Under the pieces are notes generated by a model, which was given only the letters and a program-made list of their open reading frames with translations, ran no database searches and was not told the DNA's origin. Shown piece after piece: positions 36,117 through 44,648 of a stretch of 64,000 nucleotides of DNA. Numbering within the stretch: position 1 is the stretch's first letter; the number at the start of each line of letters is the position of its first letter. A program made the position numbers and the translations under genes. Source of the stretch: Brevibacterium renqingii (lineage in GTDB: Bacteria > Actinomycetota > Actinomycetes > Actinomycetales > Brevibacteriaceae). The DNA lies in the NCBI RefSeq assembly GCF_017808105.1, contig NZ_JADBHF010000005.1, positions 1 to 64,000 on the forward strand, given 5' to 3'.

Positions 36117-37660
36117 ACATCGAAACCTGGTTCCTCGTCATCTACTTCGTCGCGATGGCCGCCATCGGGGTGGCCACGCTGAAGATGGGCAACAAGGACA
36201 GCGAGGGCTTCCTGCTCGGCGGGCGCAGCCTCGGACCGGCGGTGACGGCCCTGCGCCTGCAGTCCTCATCGATGTCCGGCTACATGTTCCTCGGGGCCGG
36301 TTCGCTGGCATACACGAAAGGCTACTTCTCGCTGTGGTATGCGATGGGCGACATCGGCGGAGGCGTCCTCAACCTCTCGATCCTCGGTCGGCGGATGCGC
36401 AAGCTCTCGCAGATCCTCGGGTCCCTGACCTCGATCGAATACCTCGAACACCGCTACCCCTCGCGGTGGATCCGCGCGATCGCGGCCCCGATCGCTGTGG
36501 CCTGCATCTTCTTCTACGTCATGACCCAGTTCATCGCCGGCGGTCGCGGACTCGAGATGGTCACCGGCATCCCGTACGCCTGGGCCCTGCTCATCGCCGT
36601 CGGCGTCATCGTCTTCTACACCTTCCTCGGAGGCTACCTCGCGGTGGCCTACACGGACTTCGTGCAGGCGATCATCATGCTCATCGGCATGCTGTGGATC
36701 CTGATCGGCACGATGCAGGCCATCGGCGGCTGGACGGTCGGCAACGAAGCCGTCGGTGAGATCAACCCGAATCTGCTGACCATGTGGGGCCCGGACGGCA
36801 TCGAGTCCGTCCAATGGGGCGTCATCATCGGCGCGGTTCTCGTGTTCTCCATCGGCTACATGGGGTGGCCGCACGTCAACGTCAGCCATATGGCGATGAA
36901 GCGCCCCTCGGTCGCGCGCACCGCGAGCATGTACGCCACCGGCTTCAACCTGCTGTTCATCCCCGCCCCCTACATCGTCGGTGTCATGGCGCTCATCCTG
37001 CTGCCCACGCTCGACAATCCCGAGCTCGCGGTCTTCCAGGTCGCCGACACCGTGCTGCCGGACTTCGCCGTCGGCATCGTCATGGCCGGCATCATGGCCG
37101 CGATCATGTCCACCGCCGATGCGCTGCTGCTGCAGTCGGGCACGATCGCCAGCCAGGACCTGTTCCGGCGCTTCGTCAAACCGGACATGACCGACAGGCA
37201 GTCCGTGTGGATCTCACGGTTCACCGTCCTCATCCTCGCGATCATCGGCTACTGGGTCGCCGTGAACGACCCGCCATCGGTCGCCGAGGTCGCGATCTTC
37301 GCGACCACCGTCCTCGGAGCCGCCTTCGTGCCCGTCTACGTGGCCGCGGCGTGGTGGAAGAGGGCCAACGTACCCGGGGCGATCGTGTCCATGATCCTCG
37401 GCACCGTCTCGTCCGTGGGTTGGCAGCTGGCCGGCCTCGTCGACAGCACCGGAATCGACCCGATGGGCATCGGAATCGTGTGCTCGACGCTTGCGATCAT
37501 CATCGTCTCTCTGGCCACGCAGCGATCTCATCCTGTGCCCGAGCATGTCCTCGCCGCCCTGGAAGAGACCGAGAAGATCGGTGCCATTCCCGCTCACTTG
37601 CTCGCCGGGCAGAACGACGCCCTGGCCGGGCAGGTGCCGAAAGGGGCAGGAGAGAAGTGA
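36113..37660 (+). CDS. sodium:solute symporter (SSS family)
   Basis: A 515-residue symporter with about 13 helices that imports an organic solute with sodium. Family landmarks are the N-terminal KDSEGFLLGGRSLGP motif, the SSSMSGYMFLGAGSLAYTKGYFSLWYAMGD segment, and the FLGGYLAVAYTDFVQAIIMLIG signature (helix 6). The GTG start at 36113 overlaps the small-protein stop by four bases with GGGGGAG upstream; the longer open frame from 35828 runs over the promoter repeat. It is followed by a four-base overlap with a hypothetical gene. The solute may be the substrate of the nearby lyase/dehydrogenase pair. Confidence 0.9.
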   Translation: MNIETWFLVIYFVAMAAIGVATLKMGNKDSEGFLLGGRSLGPAVTALRLQSSSMSGYMFLGAGSLAYTKGYFSLWYAMGDIGGGVLNLSILGRRMRKLSQILGSLTSIEYLEHRYPSRWIRAIAAPIAVACIFFYVMTQFIAGGRGLEMVTGIPYAWALLIAVGVIVFYTFLGGYLAVAYTDFVQAIIMLIGMLWILIGTMQAIGGWTVGNEAVGEINPNLLTMWGPDGIESVQWGVIIGAVLVFSIGYMGWPHVNVSHMAMKRPSVARTASMYATGFNLLFIPAPYIVGVMALILLPTLDNPELAVFQVADTVLPDFAVGIVMAGIMAAIMSTADALLLQSGTIASQDLFRRFVKPDMTDRQSVWISRFTVLILAIIGYWVAVNDPPSVAEVAIFATTVLGAAFVPVYVAAAWWKRANVPGAIVSMILGTVSSVGWQLAGLVDSTGIDPMGIGIVCSTLAIIIVSLATQRSHPVPEHVLAALEETEKIGAIPAHLLAGQNDALAGQVPKGAGEK

Positions 37661-38262
37661 GTGCCGAGCTCGGCGCCGAGTCGTGGGACGACCTGTCCGT
37701 CGTCGACCCCGTGCGGATGCATCCGAATATCACCGGCGCCGAGGCGCTCGCTGTCTTCCAACGCAAGCTGCCGGGTGCCGTCGCCGAGGTGCGAGAGGTG
37801 CACCACCCGTTCTGGTGGGCTCCGCTGCGGGTGAGGACCCGAGGACTGCTGAGGCGGGAGTCTCACGGTCCGGGGCAGGAGATGAACGTATTCGTCAATG
37901 CTGTGACCGGGCGCGCGATGATCGCCGACTTCACTCCCGTCGGCATAGTGGAGGCGGGGGAGGCGTGGTCGACCATTCTGGATGAGCATGGAGGTCAGTC
38001 ACGACTGCCGAGTCGGTCCGAGGCGGAGCGGACGGCGCGTGCATTGGCCCGGGCAAAGGTCGTCAAAACGGTGAAGCTCGGTATGGGGATCGAGATCTCA
38101 ACGGCCGACGGGCACGGCCTGCGCGGGGTGCTCAAACCCAATTGGCTCGTCACCGGAACGAACTCGAAGCACTCGGCGACGATCCTCGTCGACGGCCTCG
38201 ATTCCTCCCACTACATCGTGCGAGTGGAGAAGCTCGACAGGAACGGGGCTGCGCTTCGGTGA
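37657..38262 (+). CDS. hypothetical protein coupled to SSS symporter gene
   Basis: A 201-residue soluble protein translated from a GTG that overlaps the symporter stop (GTGA), with AGGAGA three bases upstream. It has no cysteines, no signal peptide and no transmembrane helix. Notable segments are REVHHPFWWAPLRVRTRGLLRRE and a C-terminal beta-rich part (ATILVDGLDSSHYIVRVEKLDRNG). I do not recognise a family. The operon position suggests a role linked to the symporter, such as regulation, but this is inference only. Confidence 0.65.
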   Translation: MSAELGAESWDDLSVVDPVRMHPNITGAEALAVFQRKLPGAVAEVREVHHPFWWAPLRVRTRGLLRRESHGPGQEMNVFVNAVTGRAMIADFTPVGIVEAGEAWSTILDEHGGQSRLPSRSEAERTARALARAKVVKTVKLGMGIEISTADGHGLRGVLKPNWLVTGTNSKHSATILVDGLDSSHYIVRVEKLDRNGAALR

Positions 38263-38296
38263 CAGCGGGTTCCGGCGGAGCTGCGACGGAGACGGG

Positions 38297-38740
38297 TCAG
38301 CCCCAGTTCTTCGCATCGGAGATGCAGAAGGGGTGGCCTGCGGGATCGATGAGCACGACCCAGGACTCACCGGGCTGAGGATCGGCGAGTGCGGCGCCGA
38401 GTTCCACACAGCGGTCAGCTGCCGCCCGGACGTCATCGGCGGCGAGATCGAGGTGGAACTGCTTATGCCCGTCGTCGGGCCAGTCCGGGGGCCGGTAGTC
38501 GGGAATCGTGCCGACGCCCAAGGCATGGCTGGGGCCGGTCAGCATGGCATAGTTCTCGTCTGCATAGACCATCGGCCACCCGAGAACCGCGGAATAGAAT
38601 TCGCCGAGTGCTGCAGCATCGGGGGCATCGAGGGTGACCATGGCCAGTCGGGCGACAGGTGCAGGGGCAGCGGCGTCGGCGACGGTCGACGTGCTGACGG
38701 TCTGGGCATCGGTCTTCTGTGTGTCAGTCATGTCTGACAT
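38297..38740 (-). CDS. VOC family protein (glyoxalase/bleomycin-resistance fold)
   Basis: A 147-residue vicinal-oxygen-chelate protein with two beta-alpha-beta-beta-beta repeats: LAMVTLDAPDAAALGEFYSAVLGWPM at the start, QFHLDLAADDVRAAADRCVELGA in the middle, and WVVLIDPAGHPFCI at the end. The first 25 residues are Ala/Thr-rich. Such proteins bind metals and small molecules, but the activity here cannot be assigned. The two candidate ATGs (38740 and 38731) both lack a Shine-Dalgarno. The gene starts only nine bases from the divergent AraC regulator, which likely controls it. Confidence 0.8.
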   Translation of the reverse strand: MSDMTDTQKTDAQTVSTSTVADAAAPAPVARLAMVTLDAPDAAALGEFYSAVLGWPMVYADENYAMLTGPSHALGVGTIPDYRPPDWPDDGHKQFHLDLAADDVRAAADRCVELGAALADPQPGESWVVLIDPAGHPFCISDAKNWG

Positions 38741-38749
38741 TCTTGTGCC

Positions 38750-39724
38750 ATGGACGATGTCGTCGCTAGGAAAAATGCGTCAGCAGAGGGAGGGACGCCT
38801 CAGCACTTCTTCGGGCGTGTGCTCAGACCCGGCGAGCTGCTCGACCACGCGAGCTATTCGACACCGCGCATGGTCTCGGAGCGGCTGCGGCCCTTCGTCA
38901 AACGCTACTGGGCCGTCACATGGGACCTTCCGGACGGCGAGAGCTATCAGACGTCGACGGTCTCGGAACCGACCATCAACCTGACTTTCGAATTCGGGTC
39001 CAGCAGACGGGTGAGCACTGACGGACCAGGCGTATGGGTGACCGGACCGGTGACAGAACGGCGCTTCGATGTGGGCATCTTCGGTCGGGGAGGGGTACTC
39101 GGGGTGAACTTCCATCTCGGCGCGACACTGGCGTTCTCGGATCGGGCGCCGTCGATCATCCGCAACTCGACCGTGGCCGCCGCCGAATGGTTTCCCACAC
39201 TGGAGGCCGACCTCGGACTGGCCGAGGCTTTCTCACCGGTGCCCATCGCCGCGTCCGGACTGCACCGGACTGAGGCAGCGGCGGCCGGTGAACCACAGGT
39301 CGACCCCGACACCGTTGTTCCCGATATAGAGGCTCTGGCCGAGTCGGTCGAGAATTGGCTGCTCTCCCGGCGCCCGGAGATGACTCAGGGCTACAGTCGC
39401 CTGAAACATGTGCTGGACGTCCTCGCCGACCCCGAGGTCGTCAGTCTGCAGATCCTGTCCCGTCGTACGGGGATCGGCGAGCGCACACTGCAGCGGATGT
39501 TCGACCGATACTGTGGTGTCGGCGTGAAGAAGATCCTGGCTCGCGCTCGGATCATCGACGCCGTCGGCGCCATCGATCGCGGGTGGAACGGGTCCTTGGC
39601 CGATCTCGGGATTCACTTCGGGTGGTACGACCAATCCCATTTCAGTGCCGACTTCCTCCGCGTGACCGGGTTCAGCCCGCGGGTGTACTCGCAGAGGGCA
39701 TCTGCGCGGGTCAATCGGGGATGA
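38750..39724 (+). CDS. AraC family transcriptional regulator
   Basis: A 324-residue regulator. The N-terminal ~200 residues resemble the DUF6597-type sensor domain (MVSERLRPFVKRYWAVTWDLPDGESY...PTINLTFEF). The C-terminal AraC domain has helix-turn-helix 1 VVSLQILSRRTGIGERTLQRMFDRYCGVGVKKILARARI and helix-turn-helix 2 SLADLGIHFGWYDQSHFSADFLRVTGFSPRVY. It is divergent from the VOC gene with nine bases between the starts, so at least one of the two is probably leaderless or starts further in. It likely regulates the VOC gene. Confidence 0.85.
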   Translation: MDDVVARKNASAEGGTPQHFFGRVLRPGELLDHASYSTPRMVSERLRPFVKRYWAVTWDLPDGESYQTSTVSEPTINLTFEFGSSRRVSTDGPGVWVTGPVTERRFDVGIFGRGGVLGVNFHLGATLAFSDRAPSIIRNSTVAAAEWFPTLEADLGLAEAFSPVPIAASGLHRTEAAAAGEPQVDPDTVVPDIEALAESVENWLLSRRPEMTQGYSRLKHVLDVLADPEVVSLQILSRRTGIGERTLQRMFDRYCGVGVKKILARARIIDAVGAIDRGWNGSLADLGIHFGWYDQSHFSADFLRVTGFSPRVYSQRASARVNRG

Positions 39725-39800
39725 TCCCCCTGCCGTCGACCTTCGGGATGGCGACGAGCAGCTTCTGCGTATTGAACAGTTAAGACACGGACAAGTCGGT

Positions 39801-41315
39801 CTATTGCCGTCTTGCGAAGATGAGGCCCCCGGGTCGTTCCTCGTCCGGGCCGATGACCGTCTCCGAAACGATGACGAATCCTGACGCCCGCAGCCATCCG
39901 GTCATCGTCTCCGGCTCTCGTCGATGGCTGTCGAGGCTGATCAGGGCTCCCGTATATCCCTCGTCTGTATGGCGAACACCGGTCCCGGCGGGGAAGCCCA
40001 AGAGGAGCAGACCGTCGCCGCGTAACACGCGGTGGAACTCGTCGATGACTCCTGGCATGGCGTCGTCGGGGATGTGGACGGTCGACCAGAAGGCCAGGGC
40101 ACCGGCCAAAGAGCCTTCGGGCAGGTCGAGATCGGTCATCGTTCCGACCTCGAATCTGATCTCGGGATAGTCACGGTGGGCGATGGCGACCATTTCGGGC
40201 GAGAGGTCGATGCCGAAAGAGTCGACGCCGAGCCGGTGAAGATGGGCAGTCACATATCCGGGGCCGCAGCCGATGTCGGCGACAGGTCCTCCTCCCGCCT
40301 CGGCGATCATCTCAGCGAAGATCTGGAGACCGGAACGCAGGTGCGGGTGCCCGGCGAGGAGCCCACGGACCTGTTCAGCGTACCCGGCCGCGTCGATGTC
40401 GTAGGATCTGCGGATCTGGGACAGCCACGTCGTCGATGTCGCAGCGGCTTCGGAATCCGCCCGCGAGCTGTGTGCGCCGCGGCTCAGAAGATGGTCGCGG
40501 AGCACCGGCAGCAGCGTGCTCCATGCTGGTGGAGGGGGCGTCTCATGGCCCATCCCGTCGAGCACGAGAAGAGTGGAGTCGGGGACCATCCGTGCCAGAG
40601 CCTCACCGTGTGGCAGCGGGAACATCGGATCGGATGCACCGTGGACGACCAATGTCGGTGCTCGGATCGCTGCCGGGTCGACGGTCGTCTCGGCTGCGAT
40701 CAGGAAATGATTGGCCTCTGCGGCTGCGATGTCTCCGCCGCGCCGGATTTCGAGTGCTGCGATGGCGCGGATGCGGGCCTCGTCGAATCCCCACGAGCCT
40801 GCAAAGGGGCGTTCGCCCTCGACCCGGTGGGTGAGGACAGCGTCCGGATCGGACCAATCGATGTGACTGTCGCCGGAGAAGGTCGCCTGAACCGATTCCG
40901 TCGGCGGCGGCAGAGGGGGCGGCGTACCGCCCGCCGGGGAAGTCGCGATGAGGGTCAGTGTCCTCACTCGGCCCGGGAACTCCACAGCGATGGTCTGGGC
41001 GATTCCGCCTCCCATCGATACTCCGATCAGATGAGCGGAGTCGATGCCGAATGAGTCGAGGATGCGCACAGGATCGCTCGCGAACTCAACGGCCGAATAT
41101 CCCGGATACCCAGGTGGAGAAGTCGTCGACCGACCGGTGTCCCTGTGGTCGTAGCGGATGACCTGGTAACCCTCATCGCGGATGAGCCCGCAGAACTCGG
41201 GTGTCCACCAGTCCATGGACTGTGCGGCACCGGCGATGAGCAGGACGGCAGGGTCATCGGGTGCGCCGAATCGGTCGACGCAGAGAGTGGCGTCCTCGAA
41301 CTCGACCGATTCCAT
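39801..41315 (-). CDS. alpha/beta hydrolase-SAM methyltransferase fusion
   Basis: A 504-residue two-domain protein. Residues 1 to about 280 are an alpha/beta hydrolase resembling RdmC-type esterases: oxyanion region LLIAGAAQSMDWW, IRYDHRDTGRS, nucleophile elbow GVSMGG, acid in HGASDPMFPL and His in GMGHETPPP. Residues from about 305 are a class I methyltransferase with SAM motif I VADIGCGPGYV, GIDLSPEMV, and a late FHRVLRGDGLLLLGF. The reading frame runs unbroken through an Ala/Ser linker (about 285-300). GGGGAGG precedes the ATG. The combination suggests coupled esterase and methyl-transfer chemistry; the substrate is unknown. Confidence 0.85.
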   Translation of the reverse strand: MESVEFEDATLCVDRFGAPDDPAVLLIAGAAQSMDWWTPEFCGLIRDEGYQVIRYDHRDTGRSTTSPPGYPGYSAVEFASDPVRILDSFGIDSAHLIGVSMGGGIAQTIAVEFPGRVRTLTLIATSPAGGTPPPLPPPTESVQATFSGDSHIDWSDPDAVLTHRVEGERPFAGSWGFDEARIRAIAALEIRRGGDIAAAEANHFLIAAETTVDPAAIRAPTLVVHGASDPMFPLPHGEALARMVPDSTLLVLDGMGHETPPPPAWSTLLPVLRDHLLSRGAHSSRADSEAAATSTTWLSQIRRSYDIDAAGYAEQVRGLLAGHPHLRSGLQIFAEMIAEAGGGPVADIGCGPGYVTAHLHRLGVDSFGIDLSPEMVAIAHRDYPEIRFEVGTMTDLDLPEGSLAGALAFWSTVHIPDDAMPGVIDEFHRVLRGDGLLLLGFPAGTGVRHTDEGYTGALISLDSHRREPETMTGWLRASGFVIVSETVIGPDEERPGGLIFARRQ

Positions 41316-41353
41316 GACAGCGGCCTCCCCGTTGACAGCGCTGTGGAGAACCG

Positions 41354-41382
41354 AGTCTATCGACGGAATCTGCGCATTTCAC
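41354..41382 (-). promoter_or_regulatory. candidate promoter of hydrolase-methyltransferase gene
   Basis: On the minus strand a -35 like GTGAAA (41377-41382) and a -10 TAGACT (41354-41359) are separated by 17 bases, about 38 bases upstream of the start codon. The gene could also be read through from the iron importer operon. Confidence 0.45.
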
Positions 41383-41407
41383 CCCTCTTTCAGGCGTTGG
41401 TCCGTGA

Positions 41408-43540
41408 TCACGCCCGCGAACGGGCCAGCAGGTACACGAAGTACGGGGCGCCGATGAGGGCGACGATGAGGCCGGCGGGAATCTGAGCGGGGGCGATGAT
41501 CGTACGACCGATCGCATCGGCGGCGACGAGTCCACCGGCACCGAGCAGCATGGACACCGGCAGCACGCGGGCATGCTGCGCCCCGACGAGGGCTCTGGCC
41601 GCATGCGGAGCGACGAGGCCGATGAAGCCGACCACGCCGACGGCCGAGACGCTGACGGCGGCGAGCACCGCTGCTGTGATGAGCACACCGAGGCGCACGG
41701 GTTCACGGGCGACCCCGACCAGCCTCGGCGTATCATCGTCGAGAGCCAGGAGGTCGAGTTCCCGAGCCCACACGAACGCCAATGGAATCGCGATGACGAG
41801 TGCAAGGGTCACCGGTGCGACATCGGCCCAGACCCGCCCGTAAGTCGACCCGGACAGCCAGGTGAATAGGGCAGGGGTGTCCCAGGGATTGGCGCGGATG
41901 AGGAAGAGCGTGGTCAGCGCCGTGAACCCGTACCACATGCCGATGCCGACGAGAACGAGACGATCCGTATTCATCCCGCCCCGCCAGGCGAGGGCATAGA
42001 CGAGGGCGAAGGCCACCAGTGCCCCGATGATCCCGGCCGTCGAGATCAGGACGACGGTGGCGCCGGGCACCAGTGTGATGACCACGACCGCCCCGAGCCC
42101 GGCTCCTCCGGTGATGCCGAGCAGGCCGGGTTCGGCCAGAGGGTTGCGGGCGCTTGCCTGCACGAGAGCGCCTGAGAGTCCGAGGGCCGCTCCGGCAGCC
42201 AGCGCTGCGGCCACTCGTGGGGCACGCGAGTCGAAGGCGAAGTCGATGACAGGGGTCGCCTGGTCGGTGAGCCACAGCGAGACATCGCCGAGGAGGTAGA
42301 AACGTTCGCCGGTCAGCAGCGCAAGGATCGCGGCGGCACCGACGAGCACGCAGCCGCCGACGATGACGACGGCCGTCCGCCGGGCCCCGTGAATCCGCGA
42401 GCGTGCTGCAGAAGTAGCCTGGGCAGGACTCGCGGTGCGCGTCGATCGTGCGAGGGCGATGAGGACGACGGCGCCGAAGATCGTCGTCGTCACTCCCGAC
42501 GGCAGCGTGATCGCCTCGTCGGCTCCGACGATGGCGCGCAGCAGCGCATCGGCGAAGATGACGATGATCGCGCCGATGAGTGCGGTCGCAGGAATCATCA
42601 CCGCATGCTTGCCCAGCGCCGGGGCCAGCCGCCCGAGCAGTCGGGCGATGACAGGGGCGCAGAGTCCGACGAATCCGATCGGTCCCGCCAGAGTCACCGC
42701 CGTGGCGGTGAGGAGCACGGCGAGCAGGATTCCGATGGCCCGGGTCGAGCGGAGCGGCACTCCGAGCACCGAGGCGGCGTCATCGCCGAGGCTGAGCAGG
42801 TCGAGGCGGCGGGAGAGCAGGATCGCTGCGATGACGATGAGCCCGATGACGGGAGTGCTGCGGACGGCGGCGGTGCCGTCGAGTTGATTGAGCGTACCCG
42901 AACCCCAGGAGAAGAGGCTCGTCGTCTCCTCAGAAAAGAGGATGAGCAGCGTCGAGGTTCCCGCCTGCAGCGCCAATGCCGTCGCAGTGCCGGCGAGGAC
43001 GAGTCGAGTCGTCGACGCGGCCGCCCCGCCGGCGAGTCCCAGCACGAGAGCCGCGGCGGCCAGACCACCGACGAAGGCGACCCCGCCGGAGGCCCACACC
43101 GGGACGGCGACGCCGAGGGCCGTGACCACTGTGACCGCGAAGTACGACCCGCCCGTGACCGCGAGCGTGTCGGGCGAGGCCAGCGGATTGCGCGCCAGGG
43201 ACTGGAACAGCGCACCGGCCACACCCAGGGCGATGCCGACGAGGATGCCCGCACCTACGCGCGGCAGCCGGGACCCGAGCACGATGTCACGCGTGCTGGG
43301 ACCTGCCTCGGCGGGGGAGGCCGTACCGGTTGCGGCCGCGACCAGATCTCGGACACCGATTCCCGAGGTGCCCTGCGTGATGTGCCAGGCGCAGAGCAGC
43401 GTGAGGACGCACACCAGTCCGAGGAGGATTCCGGCGGCGGAGAGGACGCCGACGGCTCCGACCTTCTGCACGGACGCGTCGGCTGTCTTTGCGGACGGTG
43501 CCTCGGCCGCGGTGGTGGGCATTGTCGTGGGCACGGTCAC
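41408..43540 (-). CDS. iron-siderophore ABC permease, fused double subunit (FhuB-like)
   Basis: A 710-residue protein made of two FecCD-type permease halves in tandem, about 18-20 helices. Each half repeats the pattern: first half GSRLPRVGAGILVGIALGVAGALFQSLARNPLASPDTLAVTGG, second half DSRAPRVAAALAAGAALGLSGALVQASARNPLAEPGLLGITGG. Both halves end with a GPIGFVGL or GVVGFIGL segment of the coupling region. It forms the complete membrane channel for ferric-siderophore import. It starts three bases after the binding-protein stop, in an operon of ATPase, binding protein, permease under an iron box. Confidence 0.92.
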   Translation of the reverse strand: MTVPTTMPTTAAEAPSAKTADASVQKVGAVGVLSAAGILLGLVCVLTLLCAWHITQGTSGIGVRDLVAAATGTASPAEAGPSTRDIVLGSRLPRVGAGILVGIALGVAGALFQSLARNPLASPDTLAVTGGSYFAVTVVTALGVAVPVWASGGVAFVGGLAAAALVLGLAGGAAASTTRLVLAGTATALALQAGTSTLLILFSEETTSLFSWGSGTLNQLDGTAAVRSTPVIGLIVIAAILLSRRLDLLSLGDDAASVLGVPLRSTRAIGILLAVLLTATAVTLAGPIGFVGLCAPVIARLLGRLAPALGKHAVMIPATALIGAIIVIFADALLRAIVGADEAITLPSGVTTTIFGAVVLIALARSTRTASPAQATSAARSRIHGARRTAVVIVGGCVLVGAAAILALLTGERFYLLGDVSLWLTDQATPVIDFAFDSRAPRVAAALAAGAALGLSGALVQASARNPLAEPGLLGITGGAGLGAVVVITLVPGATVVLISTAGIIGALVAFALVYALAWRGGMNTDRLVLVGIGMWYGFTALTTLFLIRANPWDTPALFTWLSGSTYGRVWADVAPVTLALVIAIPLAFVWARELDLLALDDDTPRLVGVAREPVRLGVLITAAVLAAVSVSAVGVVGFIGLVAPHAARALVGAQHARVLPVSMLLGAGGLVAADAIGRTIIAPAQIPAGLIVALIGAPYFVYLLARSRA

Positions 43541-43543
43541 GGG

Positions 43544-44584
43544 CTACTTCGTCAGAGCGTCGACGTAGGCGTCGAGGGCCTGCTCGGAGGACTTGGGGCC
43601 TCCGAAGGTCCAGATGCCGGAGGGAAACGCAAAGGTGCGGTCGTCCTTGACGGCGGGGATGTTCGCCCAGATGTCGTTCTTCTTCAGCAGCTCGACGTAG
43701 TCCTCGGACTCGGGGTCTTCGGTGCCGGTGTAGAAGAAGTTCGCGTCGCCGACCTTCGAGATGCCCTCGATGTCGGTCTGACCCAGCCCATAGGCCGGAT
43801 CGACCTCGCCGGTCCAGGCGTTCTTCAGCCCCAGCTCTTCGCCGAGTTCGCCGATGAGCGAGCCCTGGCCGAAGGGCCGGATGGCGACATTCGAGCCGTT
43901 GACCCATCCGTCGAAGTAGACGAACTCCTTGGTTGCCAGATCGGCTTCGGCGATGGCTTTCTTCGACTCGGTGACCTTGGCGTCGAAGTCGGCGAGTACG
44001 GATTCGGCCCGTTCGGTCCGTCCGGTGGCCTCGGCGACAGTGGTGAAGGTGTCCTTCATGTATTTCACGGGGTCCTCGCCGTCGGCTCCGGCCATCGCCA
44101 TGACCGGGATGCCCTGGTCCTCGAGCTGACCGACGATCTTGTCATCGCGGTTCGTCGTTTCGATGATGACCAGATCGGGGTCGGCCGACAGGATCGACTC
44201 GACGTTGGGTTCCTGGCGGGTGCCGACGTCGGTGGTTCCCTCGGGCAGCTTCTCTGCCGTGTCCCAGGTGGTGAAGCCCTTCGCATCGGCCACAGCGACG
44301 GGGTCTACACACAGGGAGAGGAGGTCCTCGGTGTACTGCCACTCGAGTGAGACGACCTTCGCCGCCGGTTCGTCGAGCGAGATCTCGTGTCCGGTGTCGT
44401 CCTTGACGGAGACCGGTTCTGTCGAGGCGGTGCTCGAATCGTCCGCACACGAGGCGGAGGTCGTGGACTTCGCATCGGCGGCGTCGGTGTCGGTGGTTCC
44501 GCATCCGGTCAGGGCGAGAGCGCAGATCGCCGTTGCCGAGGCGAACGTGGCGAAAGCGGTGCGCGGCAGGTGTGTTCTGGTCAT
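43544..44584 (-). CDS. iron-siderophore substrate-binding lipoprotein
   Basis: A 346-residue periplasmic-binding-protein-like lipoprotein of the FecB/FhuD class that presents a ferric siderophore to the permease. The signal peptide ends in the lipobox LTGC with Cys28 as the lipidation site. The mature part has VVSLEWQYTEDLLSL, the long connecting helix region EATGRTERAESVLADFDAKV, and GQTDIEGISKV. GAAGGAAG lies four bases before the ATG. It is the middle gene of the operon, 64 bases after the ATPase gene and three before the permease. Confidence 0.92.
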   Translation of the reverse strand: MTRTHLPRTAFATFASATAICALALTGCGTTDTDAADAKSTTSASCADDSSTASTEPVSVKDDTGHEISLDEPAAKVVSLEWQYTEDLLSLCVDPVAVADAKGFTTWDTAEKLPEGTTDVGTRQEPNVESILSADPDLVIIETTNRDDKIVGQLEDQGIPVMAMAGADGEDPVKYMKDTFTTVAEATGRTERAESVLADFDAKVTESKKAIAEADLATKEFVYFDGWVNGSNVAIRPFGQGSLIGELGEELGLKNAWTGEVDPAYGLGQTDIEGISKVGDANFFYTGTEDPESEDYVELLKKNDIWANIPAVKDDRTFAFPSGIWTFGGPKSSEQALDAYVDALTK

Positions 44585-44648
44585 TGTCTTCCTTCTATGG
44601 GCCGATCATCGATCGGAGGGTGGGTGGAGCACGGATGAACGGGGTGCT

